Source: Flammeovirgaceae bacterium UBA2366 (GTDB lineage Bacteria; Bacteroidota; Bacteroidia; Cytophagales; Cyclobacteriaceae). Taken from it: a stretch of 64,000 nt of DNA. The stretch covers positions 434,001-498,000 of the forward strand of contig DDTK01000012.1 in assembly GCA_002344065.1 (NCBI GenBank), written 5' to 3'. Both the position numbers and the translations under genes were made by a program. The notes under the pieces are model-generated. The model searched no databases. It saw only the letters and a program-made list of their open reading frames with translations, and was not told the DNA's origin. The first letter of the stretch is position 1; every line of letters starts with the position of its first letter. This document shows positions 35,444 to 44,031 of this stretch, one piece after another.

Positions 35444-35878
35444 ATGAACCCCGACAAATTATTTCTCATCTGCAATAACCTGGCATTGGCAGGCTGGCTT
35501 CTGATGGTTGTTGCACCGCGCTGGAAGTGGACGTTCAGCATTATTGTTTCCGGTGCAGTAATCCTGTTACTCAGTGCCGTTTACCTGACTTTGATTGTGC
35601 TTTATTTTGGTGAAGGCGAAGGTAATTTTAGTTCTCTGGATGGCGTAATGAAGTTATTTGAAAATCGTGAAGCCGTGTTAGCCGGATGGGTGCATTACCT
35701 GGCGTTCGATATGTTTGTTGGCACCTGGATAGTTAGCAACAGTCAAAAACTAGGCATAAAACATTGGTGGATCGTTCCGTGCCTGTTTTTCACCTTTATG
35801 CTTGGGCCTATCGGATTGATACTATACTTCAGTGTACGTGCCGTCCACACGAAAAAAATCCTTCATGAAAATTTCTGA
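35444..35878 (+). CDS. ABA4-like (DUF4281) membrane protein
   Basis: This 144-residue protein has four hydrophobic segments and the DUF4281 signatures FLICNNLALAGWLLMVVAP, WVHYLAFDMFVGTWI and FTFMLGPIGLILYF. Plant ABA4 is needed for neoxanthin formation; bacterial members have no established role. The motif pattern WVHYLAFD...GP.GLL is the basis of the call. The end overlaps the next gene by 14 bases, so the two are translated together. A perfect FNR-type palindrome lies upstream. Confidence 0.88.
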   Translation: MNPDKLFLICNNLALAGWLLMVVAPRWKWTFSIIVSGAVILLLSAVYLTLIVLYFGEGEGNFSSLDGVMKLFENREAVLAGWVHYLAFDMFVGTWIVSNSQKLGIKHWWIVPCLFFTFMLGPIGLILYFSVRAVHTKKILHENF

Positions 35879-36647
35879 ATTCATTCCAGGCATTAGAAAC
35901 CTGAACCCGCTGCTGTACTATACAGGGCTGGGGCATGCAGTACTCTTTATCATTTTTATCCCTCTTTTCATACTGGATGACCGGTTAATAACCGGCATTA
36001 ATGCGTGGATAAAACCCATGAAGTTCGCGCTATCCATTACCATCTATCTGTGGACATTCGCGTGGCTATTGCAGTACGTAAAATCTGTCAAAAACGTAAA
36101 ATTCATCAGTTGGGGCATAGTTATCTGTATGATTGTGGAAATGGCTATTATAACTGTGCAGGCAGCGCGTGGTGTTCCTTCACATTTTAACATAACCTCC
36201 GTTCCTAACGCCATTATGTTTAGCACGATGGGGACTTTTATAGGAATCAATACTTTCTTAGTGCTCTATACCCTCATTCTATTTTTTACAAAGGCCGTAA
36301 ATATTCCCGACCACATAACACGTGTTGCCTGGCGGGCCGGGTTACTTCTATTTTTTCTTGGAGGTATATCGGGTGGGCTAATGGTAACTAATCTTGCACA
36401 TACCGTTGGCGCACCTGATGGCGGGCCTGGACTACCCTTCGTTAATTGGAGTACGGTGGCCGGTGATATCCGGGCAGCTCACTTCATAACCCTACACGGA
36501 TTACAACTTGTACCGCTAATTATATTTGCTTTTCGTGATCGGGTTAAATTTCAATTACCCTTTGCGCTGATAACATTCTTCTTGTATTCAGCACTTTGTA
36601 TTGCCCTTCATTTTCTTGCTTTATCTGGGAAACCGATAATCAGCTGA
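35865..36647 (+). CDS. Seven-helix membrane protein of unknown function
   Basis: About 260 residues with seven hydrophobic segments and few charged loops. Notable conserved-looking pieces are INAWIKPMKFALSITIYLWTF, SHFNITSVPNAIMF, AHTVGAPDGGPGLPFVNWST and AAHFITLHGLQLVPL. The His residues in AHF and LHGLQ lie in membrane-facing positions, as in some heme or quinone proteins, but this is speculative. ATG 35865 is chosen because it starts just before the DUF4281 stop. An ATG at 35832 would overlap more. I do not recognise a named family. Confidence 0.85.
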   Translation: MKISEFIPGIRNLNPLLYYTGLGHAVLFIIFIPLFILDDRLITGINAWIKPMKFALSITIYLWTFAWLLQYVKSVKNVKFISWGIVICMIVEMAIITVQAARGVPSHFNITSVPNAIMFSTMGTFIGINTFLVLYTLILFFTKAVNIPDHITRVAWRAGLLLFFLGGISGGLMVTNLAHTVGAPDGGPGLPFVNWSTVAGDIRAAHFITLHGLQLVPLIIFAFRDRVKFQLPFALITFFLYSALCIALHFLALSGKPIIS

Positions 36648-36728
36648 GCCTGTTGCACAGACTAGCTCATTTTAAGTTTCATCATCGTCAGTGAACCCAT
36701 CATGGATGTATAGCTGCAGAAGAAAGCA

Positions 36729-37490
36729 TTATTGTTTTGAAGGCATCGGAAAAAATACGGACGTCACTTTCTTATAGGCTTCAAACTCCGGATTTCCCGC
36801 ATATTTACGCTCGAGCATCGGCACTCCGGAAACATAACGCACCAGGTATGTTATGGTTAACGGACCGACAATGGTCATCCAACCTCCGGGCAAGGTAACA
36901 GCCATGAGAAAAATCCCCCACCATTGTACCACTTCACCAAAATAATTTGGGTGTCGTGTGTAGCGCCACAACCCAGTAGTGATAATTTTTCCTTTGTTTT
37001 CAGGTTTGGATTTGAATTGTTTTAGCTGATAGTCTCCAACACTCTCAAAATAAAAACCAGTCAACCAAATTAAAATACCAACGACATCAAGAAAATGGAA
37101 ACTAAAAGCTGAATGAATATTAATATAGATTACCGGTAACACGGTTAGAAAAAGAAATAATCCCTGCAGCATGAATACCTGAAGGAAACTGCGCAGGTAA
37201 AAGTGCTTCCACTCCATACGCCACTGATGGTACCGAAAATCTTCCGACTTGCCCTTATTCCGAAGGAATATATGCCACGACAATCGCAACCCCCAAACGG
37301 TAACCAGCACGTTAACCAGTAATGCCTTCTGTGATTGATCAGATAGTAAATAGGAAATCCAGGCCATAACCACAAAACCTAAACCCCACGCTATGTCGGC
37401 CACATCATTACGTTTAATGAGTATGGAAACAAAAAACCAAACCAGCATATAGCTGAACAATGCCAGCGCAAGAATCAGGTAATGGTTCAT
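36729..37490 (-). CDS. DUF1295 membrane protein (steroid-reductase-like / isoprenylcysteine methyltransferase fold)
   Basis: The 253-residue polytopic protein has the C-terminal signature TTGLWRYTRHPNYFGEVVQWWG, shared by DUF1295, sterol reductases and isoprenylcysteine methyltransferases, and an N-terminal RNDVADIAWGLGFVV. Such enzymes use NAD(P)H or SAM on lipid substrates. The reaction here is unknown. The start overlaps the DUF2177 stop (ATGA), so the two are coupled. The pair converges on the DUF4281/seven-helix pair. Confidence 0.9.
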   Translation of the reverse strand: MNHYLILALALFSYMLVWFFVSILIKRNDVADIAWGLGFVVMAWISYLLSDQSQKALLVNVLVTVWGLRLSWHIFLRNKGKSEDFRYHQWRMEWKHFYLRSFLQVFMLQGLFLFLTVLPVIYINIHSAFSFHFLDVVGILIWLTGFYFESVGDYQLKQFKSKPENKGKIITTGLWRYTRHPNYFGEVVQWWGIFLMAVTLPGGWMTIVGPLTITYLVRYVSGVPMLERKYAGNPEFEAYKKVTSVFFPMPSKQ

Positions 37491-37885
37491 AGTCCGAGCT
37501 TAACGGCAATAAAGTAAGTAGCTGTTGCAACACTAGCGGAAAGAACGGTACCCCAAAGCATATCTACAACCACCATTTTTACAGGCCAGTCTTTCAGGGT
37601 AGCCAGGTTGGTAAGATCATAGGTTGCGTAGGTGATCAATCCGAAAAAAGCGCCCATCCAAAGTGCCCGTGTCCATTCTTTCTTTTCAACGGCAGGCTCA
37701 ATGACAAATACCACCAGGCCAACAAGAAATAAGGTATAGAAAATAATAGCAGCTGTCCAGTTTACATCGGGCTTCATTAAGAAGCCGATCTGGTTTTTAT
37801 AGAAATCACGGGCAATATAGCCAATCCAAAGGATGTCAATGGCAAAGAAAACGGGGAGGGCGATGGCGTAGAGTTTTATAGACAT
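37487..37885 (-). CDS. DUF2177 membrane protein
   Basis: This 132-residue protein has four hydrophobic segments and the DUF2177 motifs FFAIDILWIGYIARDFYK, GAFFGLITYATYDLTNLATLKDWP and VDMLWGTVLSA. The family is often found next to DUF1295 and lipid-modifying genes. Its biochemical role is unknown to me. It is translationally coupled to the DUF1295 gene, which it precedes. Confidence 0.9.
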   Translation of the reverse strand: MSIKLYAIALPVFFAIDILWIGYIARDFYKNQIGFLMKPDVNWTAAIIFYTLFLVGLVVFVIEPAVEKKEWTRALWMGAFFGLITYATYDLTNLATLKDWPVKMVVVDMLWGTVLSASVATATYFIAVKLGL

Positions 37886-37987
37886 ATATTTCTAACACTA
37901 CAGCCCATCATTTAGTTTAGGTTCCGTGGTATATGAAATCAGGATAATAATAGGTAGTATAGGCACACCAATGAATGTTGTCCGCTG

Positions 37988-39301
37988 ATGCCGCTGCTCA
38001 TTATCGCCTTTGGAGTTGCCCTGCAGGTTTATCTTACCTACAAAAAAATCAGTCCATTTTTGTCCTTACTGATCGTAGCCATTATCGTTGGGCTTCTGTT
38101 GGGGATACATCCTTCCGAACTCGTTGTGTCTATTGAAAAAGGTGTTGGCAGTACACTTAGCGGATTAGCATTAATTATTTGCCTTGGTGCTGTGTTGGGG
38201 AAAATCCTGGAAGTCAGCGGGGCTATCAATCAAATCACTTCCAATTTGATTAAAAATTTTGGACAACGTCATGTGCAATGGGCAGTGTTACTAACTGGCT
38301 TTTTAGTCGGTCTTCCGCTTTACTACAACGCAGGGTTCATCATTCTTGTACCCCTCGTTTTTTCCGTAGCCAGGAGAACTGGTCTACCCCTTTTATACAT
38401 AGCCATCCCAGCAGCCGCCTCGCTTTCAGCAACACACTGCTTTCTTCCGCCTCACCCAGGCCCTGTTGTATTGGCTAATGCTTTCAAAGCCGATCTTGGT
38501 CTAACGTTAGTCTATGGCGTAATCGTGGTAATCCCTATCGTAATTATTGCCGGCCCGTTTCTTGGCAGGATATTGAAGAATATCGGAGCAACCTCCAATA
38601 GTAATTCATTTCTTGCGCAGCCTATTGAACCTGCCAATCCGCCTTCACCATTTGCCAGTTTTATCGTTGCTTTAATGCCGGTAATGCTTATTTCGTTAGC
38701 CGTGGTTGTTGATACATTTTCTTCATCGGAAGGAGTTACCTGTTCAATCATTCGATTTTTCGGAAACCCAACTATTGCATTACTGACTTCTGTTTTACTG
38801 GCGGTATATTTTTTAGGAACCAGAAGAGGCATTGGTATATCAACCGTAATGAAATGGTTAACCGAAGGCATTAACGGTATTGCTATGATACTGCTGATTA
38901 TTACAGCAGGGGGTGTATTAAAAGAAGTTCTGATATACAGTGGCACAGGTGAGTACATCACATCATTCAGCAGTCAGTGGCATATTCATCCACTGTTATT
39001 TGCATGGATGACAACAGCTCTTCTTCGGGTTGCACTCGGATCGGCTACTGTTGCTGGTTTAACTGCAGCCGGAATCGTATCTCCATTGATTAATAATGGT
39101 CAGGTCTCACCTGAGTTGATGGTACTTGCTGTTGGAGCAGGTAGTGTGTTTTGCTCTCACATTAACGATACCGGTTTTTGGATGTTTAAAGAATTTTTTA
39201 ACTTATCTCTAAAACAAACTTTTATGTCATGGACGGTGATGGAATCGTTGATTTCTGTTTTAGGCTTACTGGGCATACTTGCACTTCAACAATTTATTTA
39301 A
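37988..39301 (+). CDS. GntP family permease (gluconate:H+ symporter type)
   Basis: The 437-residue transporter has about 12 hydrophobic segments. Family motifs include ISPFLSLLIVAIIVGLLLGI, GLPLYYNAGFIILVPL, SLSATHCFLPPHPGPV and GSVFCSHINDTGFWMFKEFF. The last two are hallmarks of gluconate and related sugar-acid importers. No catabolic kinase or regulator is adjacent, so the exact substrate cannot be assigned. Confidence 0.94.
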   Translation: MPLLIIAFGVALQVYLTYKKISPFLSLLIVAIIVGLLLGIHPSELVVSIEKGVGSTLSGLALIICLGAVLGKILEVSGAINQITSNLIKNFGQRHVQWAVLLTGFLVGLPLYYNAGFIILVPLVFSVARRTGLPLLYIAIPAAASLSATHCFLPPHPGPVVLANAFKADLGLTLVYGVIVVIPIVIIAGPFLGRILKNIGATSNSNSFLAQPIEPANPPSPFASFIVALMPVMLISLAVVVDTFSSSEGVTCSIIRFFGNPTIALLTSVLLAVYFLGTRRGIGISTVMKWLTEGINGIAMILLIITAGGVLKEVLIYSGTGEYITSFSSQWHIHPLLFAWMTTALLRVALGSATVAGLTAAGIVSPLINNGQVSPELMVLAVGAGSVFCSHINDTGFWMFKEFFNLSLKQTFMSWTVMESLISVLGLLGILALQQFI

Positions 39302-39502
39302 CCAAATAAACTTGTTCGTGGATCTAACAGCAGTACCTATTGTACTACTTATGCCCAAATTTCCCATTTCAATTAAAGAACCAAGGCAATAAAAATTTTA
39401 AACCGGAATTGTTACTGATTCTAAACATAGTCGCGTGGCGTACAAGGTCAACGGATAGAAAACTCAATAAGTATTACTTGCATTCAAGTCAAAAATAAAA
39501 AC

Positions 39503-40060
39503 ATGAAAAAGAAACTTACAAAAGACCAACAACAGGAATTACTCACAACCCTAAAGTCTCGGTTTGAAAAGCATATGAACAGGCATAAAGGCATTGAATG
39601 GGATAGGGTTCAAACAAGGCTTGAAGCAAACCCGGCCAAGCTATGGTCCCTTAACGAGATGGAAAAAACAGGCGGTGAGCCTGATGTAATCTATTTTGAT
39701 AAGCGATCAGGTGAACTCATTTTTTGTGATTGTTCGGCAGAAACTCCAAAAGGCCGCAGAAGTATTTGCTACGATCATGAGGCATTGGAGTCGAGGAAAG
39801 AACACAAACCCAAAACCAGTGCCGTGCAAATGGCCGAAGATATGGGTATTGAACTTTTAACAGAAGATCAATATCGGAACTTGCAAAAACTAGGGCCGTT
39901 CGATACTAAAACTTCAAGTTGGCTAAAAACCCCGGTTGACATACGCAAACTTGGCGGTGCCATTTTTGGCGACTACCGGTTTGGACACGTATTCGTTTAT
40001 CATAACGGAGCCGAATCGTACTATGGTGTAAGAGCTTTTAGGGGTTTGCTTAAGATTTAA
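39503..40060 (+). CDS. DUF4256 family protein
   Basis: The 185-residue soluble protein has a continuous set of family-like motifs: RFEKHMNRHKGIEWDRVQ, NEMEKTGGEPDVIYFD, FCDCSAETPKGRRSICYDH and a C-terminal GYRF-type ending (GDYRFGHVFVYHNGAESYY). The family is widespread in bacteria and has no known function. It is monocistronic, with a 200-base upstream gap in which I see only weak AT-rich hairpins. Confidence 0.88.
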   Translation: MKKKLTKDQQQELLTTLKSRFEKHMNRHKGIEWDRVQTRLEANPAKLWSLNEMEKTGGEPDVIYFDKRSGELIFCDCSAETPKGRRSICYDHEALESRKEHKPKTSAVQMAEDMGIELLTEDQYRNLQKLGPFDTKTSSWLKTPVDIRKLGGAIFGDYRFGHVFVYHNGAESYYGVRAFRGLLKI

Positions 40061-40176
40061 AATCAGTGACGAGAATTTCTTGTGACACCTTACTGAATTG
40101 TTATCGGTAGAATTCAATCTCGAAATCATCCCCTCTTGCCTGCCCAAGCAATAGCGTACCAGGTGCCTAAAAAGTG

Positions 40177-40263
40177 CGGAGAGACAGGGATTCGAACCCT
40201 GGATCCACTTACGCGGATAACGGTTTTCGAGACCGCCCCATTCGACCGCTCTGGCATCTCTCC
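40177..40263 (-). tRNA. tRNA-Ser (CGA)
   Basis: This is an 87-base class II tRNA. The 7-bp acceptor stem is GGAGAGA/TCTCTCC with discriminator G. The anticodon loop CTCGAAA (anticodon CGA) is closed by GGT/ACC pairs, the variable arm is long (about 16 bases, including TATCCGCGTAAGTGGAT) and the T-arm reads GGTTCGAATCC. CCA is not encoded. Confidence 0.96.
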
Positions 40264-40327
40264 TTTGGTTTTTTGAACCTATAAAGTTAGCTTCACGAAT
40301 CTAAATCAAAAATAAATTCCCACCCAT

Positions 40328-40738
40328 ATGAAACGCAAAGCAACAGCCGTTTGGCAAGGTTCCGGTAAAGAAGGTAATGGTCATTTAAGCACACAAAGCA
40401 CAGTGCTCACCAAAACACAATACTCATTCAGTTCGCGCTTTGAAGAAGGTGTAGGAACCAATCCGGAAGAGCTCATTGCTGCGGCCCATGCCGGCTGCTT
40501 TACCATGAAGTTAAGTTTTGTATTGGGTGAGGCCGGGTTCAAACCCACTGAATTATCAACCACCTGCACCATTACGTTAGAGAATGGAGCGGTGACAAAC
40601 TCCGACCTGGTGCTCAAGGCTAACGTTCCCGGCATTTCAAAGGAAAAATTTGATGAATGTGCGGAGAATGCAAAAGCTAATTGCCCCATTTCGAAACTGC
40701 TCAATACGACTATTTCACTGAGTGCATCATTAGTTTAG
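40328..40738 (+). CDS. OsmC family peroxiredoxin-like protein
   Basis: OsmC/Ohr proteins detoxify organic hydroperoxides with two cysteines. This 136-residue sequence has the start KATAVWQGSGKEGNGHLSTQ, the first cysteine in AAHAGCFTMKLSFVL and the second in KANCPISKLLNT. The ordering and size match the OsmC subfamily rather than Ohr. It converges on the MacB-type permease gene with 12 bases between. Confidence 0.94.
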   Translation: MKRKATAVWQGSGKEGNGHLSTQSTVLTKTQYSFSSRFEEGVGTNPEELIAAAHAGCFTMKLSFVLGEAGFKPTELSTTCTITLENGAVTNSDLVLKANVPGISKEKFDECAENAKANCPISKLLNTTISLSASLV

Positions 40739-40750
40739 CGCCAGGGCTTT

Positions 40751-41986
40751 CTACTCGAATCGCAACGATTCAATAGGATCAAGCTTGGATGCTTTGTGTG
40801 CAGGATAATAACCCGCCAACAACCCAACCAACACGCATACAAACAGCCCGAAGAAAATCCATACCCAGGGAATGATATAACTATCCATGCCTAAAAAGCG
40901 TGCGCCCAGGTTTCCGATTCCTATGCCCAGCAACACACCCACTGCCCCGCCCAATAAGCAAACCACAATGGCTTCGGTTACAAATTGCTGGCGAATGCGC
41001 AGGGGTGTTGCACCCAATGCTTTACGAACACCAATTTCACGTGTACGTTCTGTTACCGAAACCAACATAATATTCATGAGGGCAATGGATGAACCCAACA
41101 GCGTGACAAAACCAATTAAAAATCCCGCGGTGCGCACATAGCCCGCCAATTGTGCTGTTCGCTCGGCCAAGGATACACTCCGTTCCAACTGAAATGAATT
41201 CTCATTACCCACATGGTCTTGCCGGATTCTGCGCATCACGCCCGTAGCTTCGCCCATCGCATTATCTACCTCATTAATATTTACAACGCCTACTGTCAAC
41301 CGGTACCATAGGCTTCGTCCTTTCGCCATTTGATTGGCTACACGAATGGGAACAATAACCATATTATCAAAATTACCTTCAAATGATTGTCCTTTTTCTA
41401 TGATTACGCCAATCACCTTAAACTGCCCACCCAAAAAAGAAATCTTCTCACCTATCGGGTTTTCATTTTCCTTAAACAAGGTGGTGAAAATTTTGTGCCC
41501 GATAATTACCACCTGCGTTCCGTACTCAATCTCAATAGGAGAAAAATTCCTGCCCTGCTTTAAGTCAAGTCCTTTAATGGTTACATAGTTTTCATTGGCT
41601 CCTAAAACAGTCACATTGGGGTTAGTCTTATTAGATAGGCGCTTCACCTCAGCTATTTGGGTTAAGTTAGCCGACAAACTTACTGTAGCTGGAAACTCAT
41701 ATTGATTGGTGAACCGTATCACTTCATTGAATTTCAGATTCGGGTATAATTTTTCTGTAACACCCTGGGTACTTCCTCCCCTATTGGTTTTGGAAGTAAT
41801 ATCGAATGTATTTGCCCCCAGGGAAGAAAGACTGCTGTTAATGGACTTCTCAACACCATCCACAGCGGTTAGTGCACCCACCAGGGCTGTAATACCAATG
41901 GCTACAATGAGTGCGGTTAACACAGACCTGAGCAGGTTGGCCTGCACTGACCGTAAACCCTCCCGCATATTTTCTATTACGTTCAT
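40751..41986 (-). CDS. MacB-type ABC transporter permease
   Basis: About 411 residues: one N-terminal helix (LTALIVAIGITALVGALTAV), a periplasmic MacB-PCD-like domain and three C-terminal helices with the FtsX block VTERTREIGVRKALGATPLRIRQQF. It ends in the usual HKASKLDPIESLRFE. No ATPase gene is adjacent, so the ATP-binding partner must be elsewhere. The ATG at 41986 (MNVIENMREGLRS) fits the family. An ATG at 42028 would add 14 residues. Confidence 0.9.
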   Translation of the reverse strand: MNVIENMREGLRSVQANLLRSVLTALIVAIGITALVGALTAVDGVEKSINSSLSSLGANTFDITSKTNRGGSTQGVTEKLYPNLKFNEVIRFTNQYEFPATVSLSANLTQIAEVKRLSNKTNPNVTVLGANENYVTIKGLDLKQGRNFSPIEIEYGTQVVIIGHKIFTTLFKENENPIGEKISFLGGQFKVIGVIIEKGQSFEGNFDNMVIVPIRVANQMAKGRSLWYRLTVGVVNINEVDNAMGEATGVMRRIRQDHVGNENSFQLERSVSLAERTAQLAGYVRTAGFLIGFVTLLGSSIALMNIMLVSVTERTREIGVRKALGATPLRIRQQFVTEAIVVCLLGGAVGVLLGIGIGNLGARFLGMDSYIIPWVWIFFGLFVCVLVGLLAGYYPAHKASKLDPIESLRFE

Positions 41987-42057
41987 AAACTGTTTTAGGA
42001 CACCAATACGTTGATCAATATGGGCCAAATGTTACACACTGGCCCGCTTTTTTATTT

Positions 42058-42092
42058 TTTGGGGTGCTTTTTACAAAAAGAACCTAAATTTG
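42058..42092 (+). promoter_or_regulatory. Bacteroidota-type promoter (-33 TTTG, -7 TAAATTTG)
   Basis: TTTG at 42058-42061 and TAAATTTG at 42085-42092 are separated by 23 bases, close to the usual Bacteroidota spacing. The downstream gene starts 37 bases after the -7 element. This is the best two-part promoter match seen in the window. Confidence 0.5.
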
Positions 42093-42129
42093 TTAGCAGT
42101 AATAAACGTAAAACTACATATATCGGGTT

Positions 42130-43395
42130 ATGGGCAGGATGCGGGGCACACTTTTGTTTGGATTATTATTGGTCGGCAGTCTGGTAAAGGCCAATTACTT
42201 GTTCATTCCTATGGATGAACGACAATCCAACCATTTGAAAGCATACGGTATTGCCTATTGGATATTGCGAAGTGAAACGGAAGTCGATTGGCTACTCAAT
42301 TACCGAGGAGGTAGTTTTATGGTAAAGTTTCATCCGGCCATCCAGAATGAGTTGGTCATTCGTGGGGTGAGTTTCGATGTTATTTCAGATGCCCAGGCAA
42401 ATCAGATCATCAGCGAAATTGCCAGCCCGGCCGTCAACTACGACATTATGAAGTTGGAGAAGTACCCGCGCATAGCGGTGTATTCACCCAAAACCGCACA
42501 ACCCTGGGACGATGCCGTTACACTTGTACTTACCTATGCCGAAATTCCATATGATGTCGTGTATGATGACGAAATACTGGCCGGTGTTTTACCCAAATAC
42601 GATTGGCTTCACCTGCACCACGAAGATTTTACAGGGCAGTACGGAAAATTCTATGGTTCATTCTCCAACATGCCCTGGTATATTGAAGCCCAACGCGATG
42701 CTGAAGAAACAGCTCGCAGAAATGGTTTCCATAAAGTATCGCAATTAAAACTGGCCGTAGCCAAACGGATAAAAGAATTTGTTGCCGGTGGCGGATTTAT
42801 GTTTGCCATGTGCTCAGCCACCGACAGCTACGACATAGCATTAGCCGCAGAAGGTGTTGACATTTGCGAACGCATGTTTGATGGTGATCCGGCTGATCCA
42901 CAAGCGCAGGAAAAAATCGACTTTGAAAAAACATTAGCCTTTACTGATTTTAAACTGGTGCGCGATCCGTATCAATATGAATTCTCGTCCATCGATAATC
43001 CACCAAACGAACGCGGACTACGTCAGGCTAATGACTACTTTTCACTCTTTGAATTTTCCGCCAAGTGGGATCCCATACCCACCATGCTTACCCAAAATCA
43101 CACCCGAGTACTTAAAGGATTCTTCGGGCAAACAACAGGATTTAAGAAGAATCTGATTAAACCTGAGGCTGTTATTATGGCTGAGAATAAAGATATCAAG
43201 GAAGTCAAATACCTTCATGGCGTACTCGGCAAAGGTTTCTGGACATTTTACGGAGGACACGATCCAGAAGATTACCAGCACCAGGTTGGTGAAGAGCATA
43301 CCGACCTTAACCAGCATCCCAATTCTCCAGGGTATCGGCTCATCCTAAACAATGTTCTTTTTCCCGCTGCGAAAAAGAAAAAGCAGAAAACCTGA
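42130..43395 (+). CDS. Secreted class I glutamine-amidotransferase-like protein
   Basis: The 421-residue protein has a signal peptide (residues 1-21). An alpha/beta region carries YDWLHLHHEDFTGQYGKF, then FVAGGGFMFAMCSATDSYD, where the Cys lies in a nucleophile-elbow-like turn. A later YGGHDPEDYQHQVGEE could supply a His. This layout resembles the ThuA/DUF4159 branch of GATase-like folds. Close relatives are, as I recall, often labelled asparagine synthetase B, which the sequence does not support. The C-terminus is Lys-rich (AAKKKKQK). Function unknown. Confidence 0.85.
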   Translation: MGRMRGTLLFGLLLVGSLVKANYLFIPMDERQSNHLKAYGIAYWILRSETEVDWLLNYRGGSFMVKFHPAIQNELVIRGVSFDVISDAQANQIISEIASPAVNYDIMKLEKYPRIAVYSPKTAQPWDDAVTLVLTYAEIPYDVVYDDEILAGVLPKYDWLHLHHEDFTGQYGKFYGSFSNMPWYIEAQRDAEETARRNGFHKVSQLKLAVAKRIKEFVAGGGFMFAMCSATDSYDIALAAEGVDICERMFDGDPADPQAQEKIDFEKTLAFTDFKLVRDPYQYEFSSIDNPPNERGLRQANDYFSLFEFSAKWDPIPTMLTQNHTRVLKGFFGQTTGFKKNLIKPEAVIMAENKDIKEVKYLHGVLGKGFWTFYGGHDPEDYQHQVGEEHTDLNQHPNSPGYRLILNNVLFPAAKKKKQKT

Positions 43396-43401
43396 TGTTA
43401 T

Positions 43402-43998
43402 TCAATGCATCCGGTCCCCTCTCATTTTTAGCCTGGCCATTATTTCCGCCTCTTCTTCCAACCACTCACGCCAGCGTTTATCAACTGCTTCCGCAGGCAT
43501 ATATTCTTTAGCCAACTGTAAAAAGTTTTTATAATGCCCGGCCTCAGAAACCATCAGCTCATAATAAAACTTCGATAGTTCGGGGTCATTAATATTTTTC
43601 CATAGCATTTTAAACCGCTCAGCACTGCGTGCCTCAATAAGTGCATTCATCAAAAGTTTCTCCACCAGCTGTTGCTCACGGCTTCCCCCACTTTTTAATA
43701 CTTTATTCAACGCTTCTACATATTCATCCTTCCGTTGTCTCCCCAGCTTGTAGCCACGTTTTTTTAATTCTTCCGTGACGCGTTCAAAATGCCCCCACTC
43801 TTCCGCCACTACCGGAGTCAACATTTCCACCAGCTTTTCTTTTTCAGGATACAAAACGATTAAAGAAATACAAGCTGAAGCAGCCTTTTGTTCGCAGTAG
43901 GCATGATCCACTAAAATATCTTCAATGTTCTTTTCAGCGATATCAACCCACCGCGGATCGGTAGGCAGTTCAAGACCCAGGGTAAACTTATCCTTCAT
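43402..43998 (-). CDS. miaE: tRNA 2-methylthio-N6-isopentenyladenosine hydroxylase (MiaE-like)
   Basis: MiaE is a ferritin-like di-iron enzyme that hydroxylates ms2i6A37 in tRNA. The 198-residue sequence has DHAYCEQKAASACISLI, VVAEEWGHFERV, EARSAERFKML and VSEAGHYKNF, which provide the expected Glu and His iron ligands in a helical bundle. Length is as expected. It lies downstream of the porin gene in the opposite direction and converges on the amidotransferase-like gene with six bases between stops. Confidence 0.92.
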   Translation of the reverse strand: MKDKFTLGLELPTDPRWVDIAEKNIEDILVDHAYCEQKAASACISLIVLYPEKEKLVEMLTPVVAEEWGHFERVTEELKKRGYKLGRQRKDEYVEALNKVLKSGGSREQQLVEKLLMNALIEARSAERFKMLWKNINDPELSKFYYELMVSEAGHYKNFLQLAKEYMPAEAVDKRWREWLEEEAEIMARLKMRGDRMH

Positions 43999-44031
43999 AC
44001 GTTCACAGAAACTTTCATCATCGAATGAACA

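Noticed and set aside
39302..39502. Possible small RNA or gene in the gap before the DUF4256 gene
   Set aside because: Only a weak AT-rich hairpin (TTTATTT/AAATAAA) is visible, with no open frame with coding features and no known RNA pattern.
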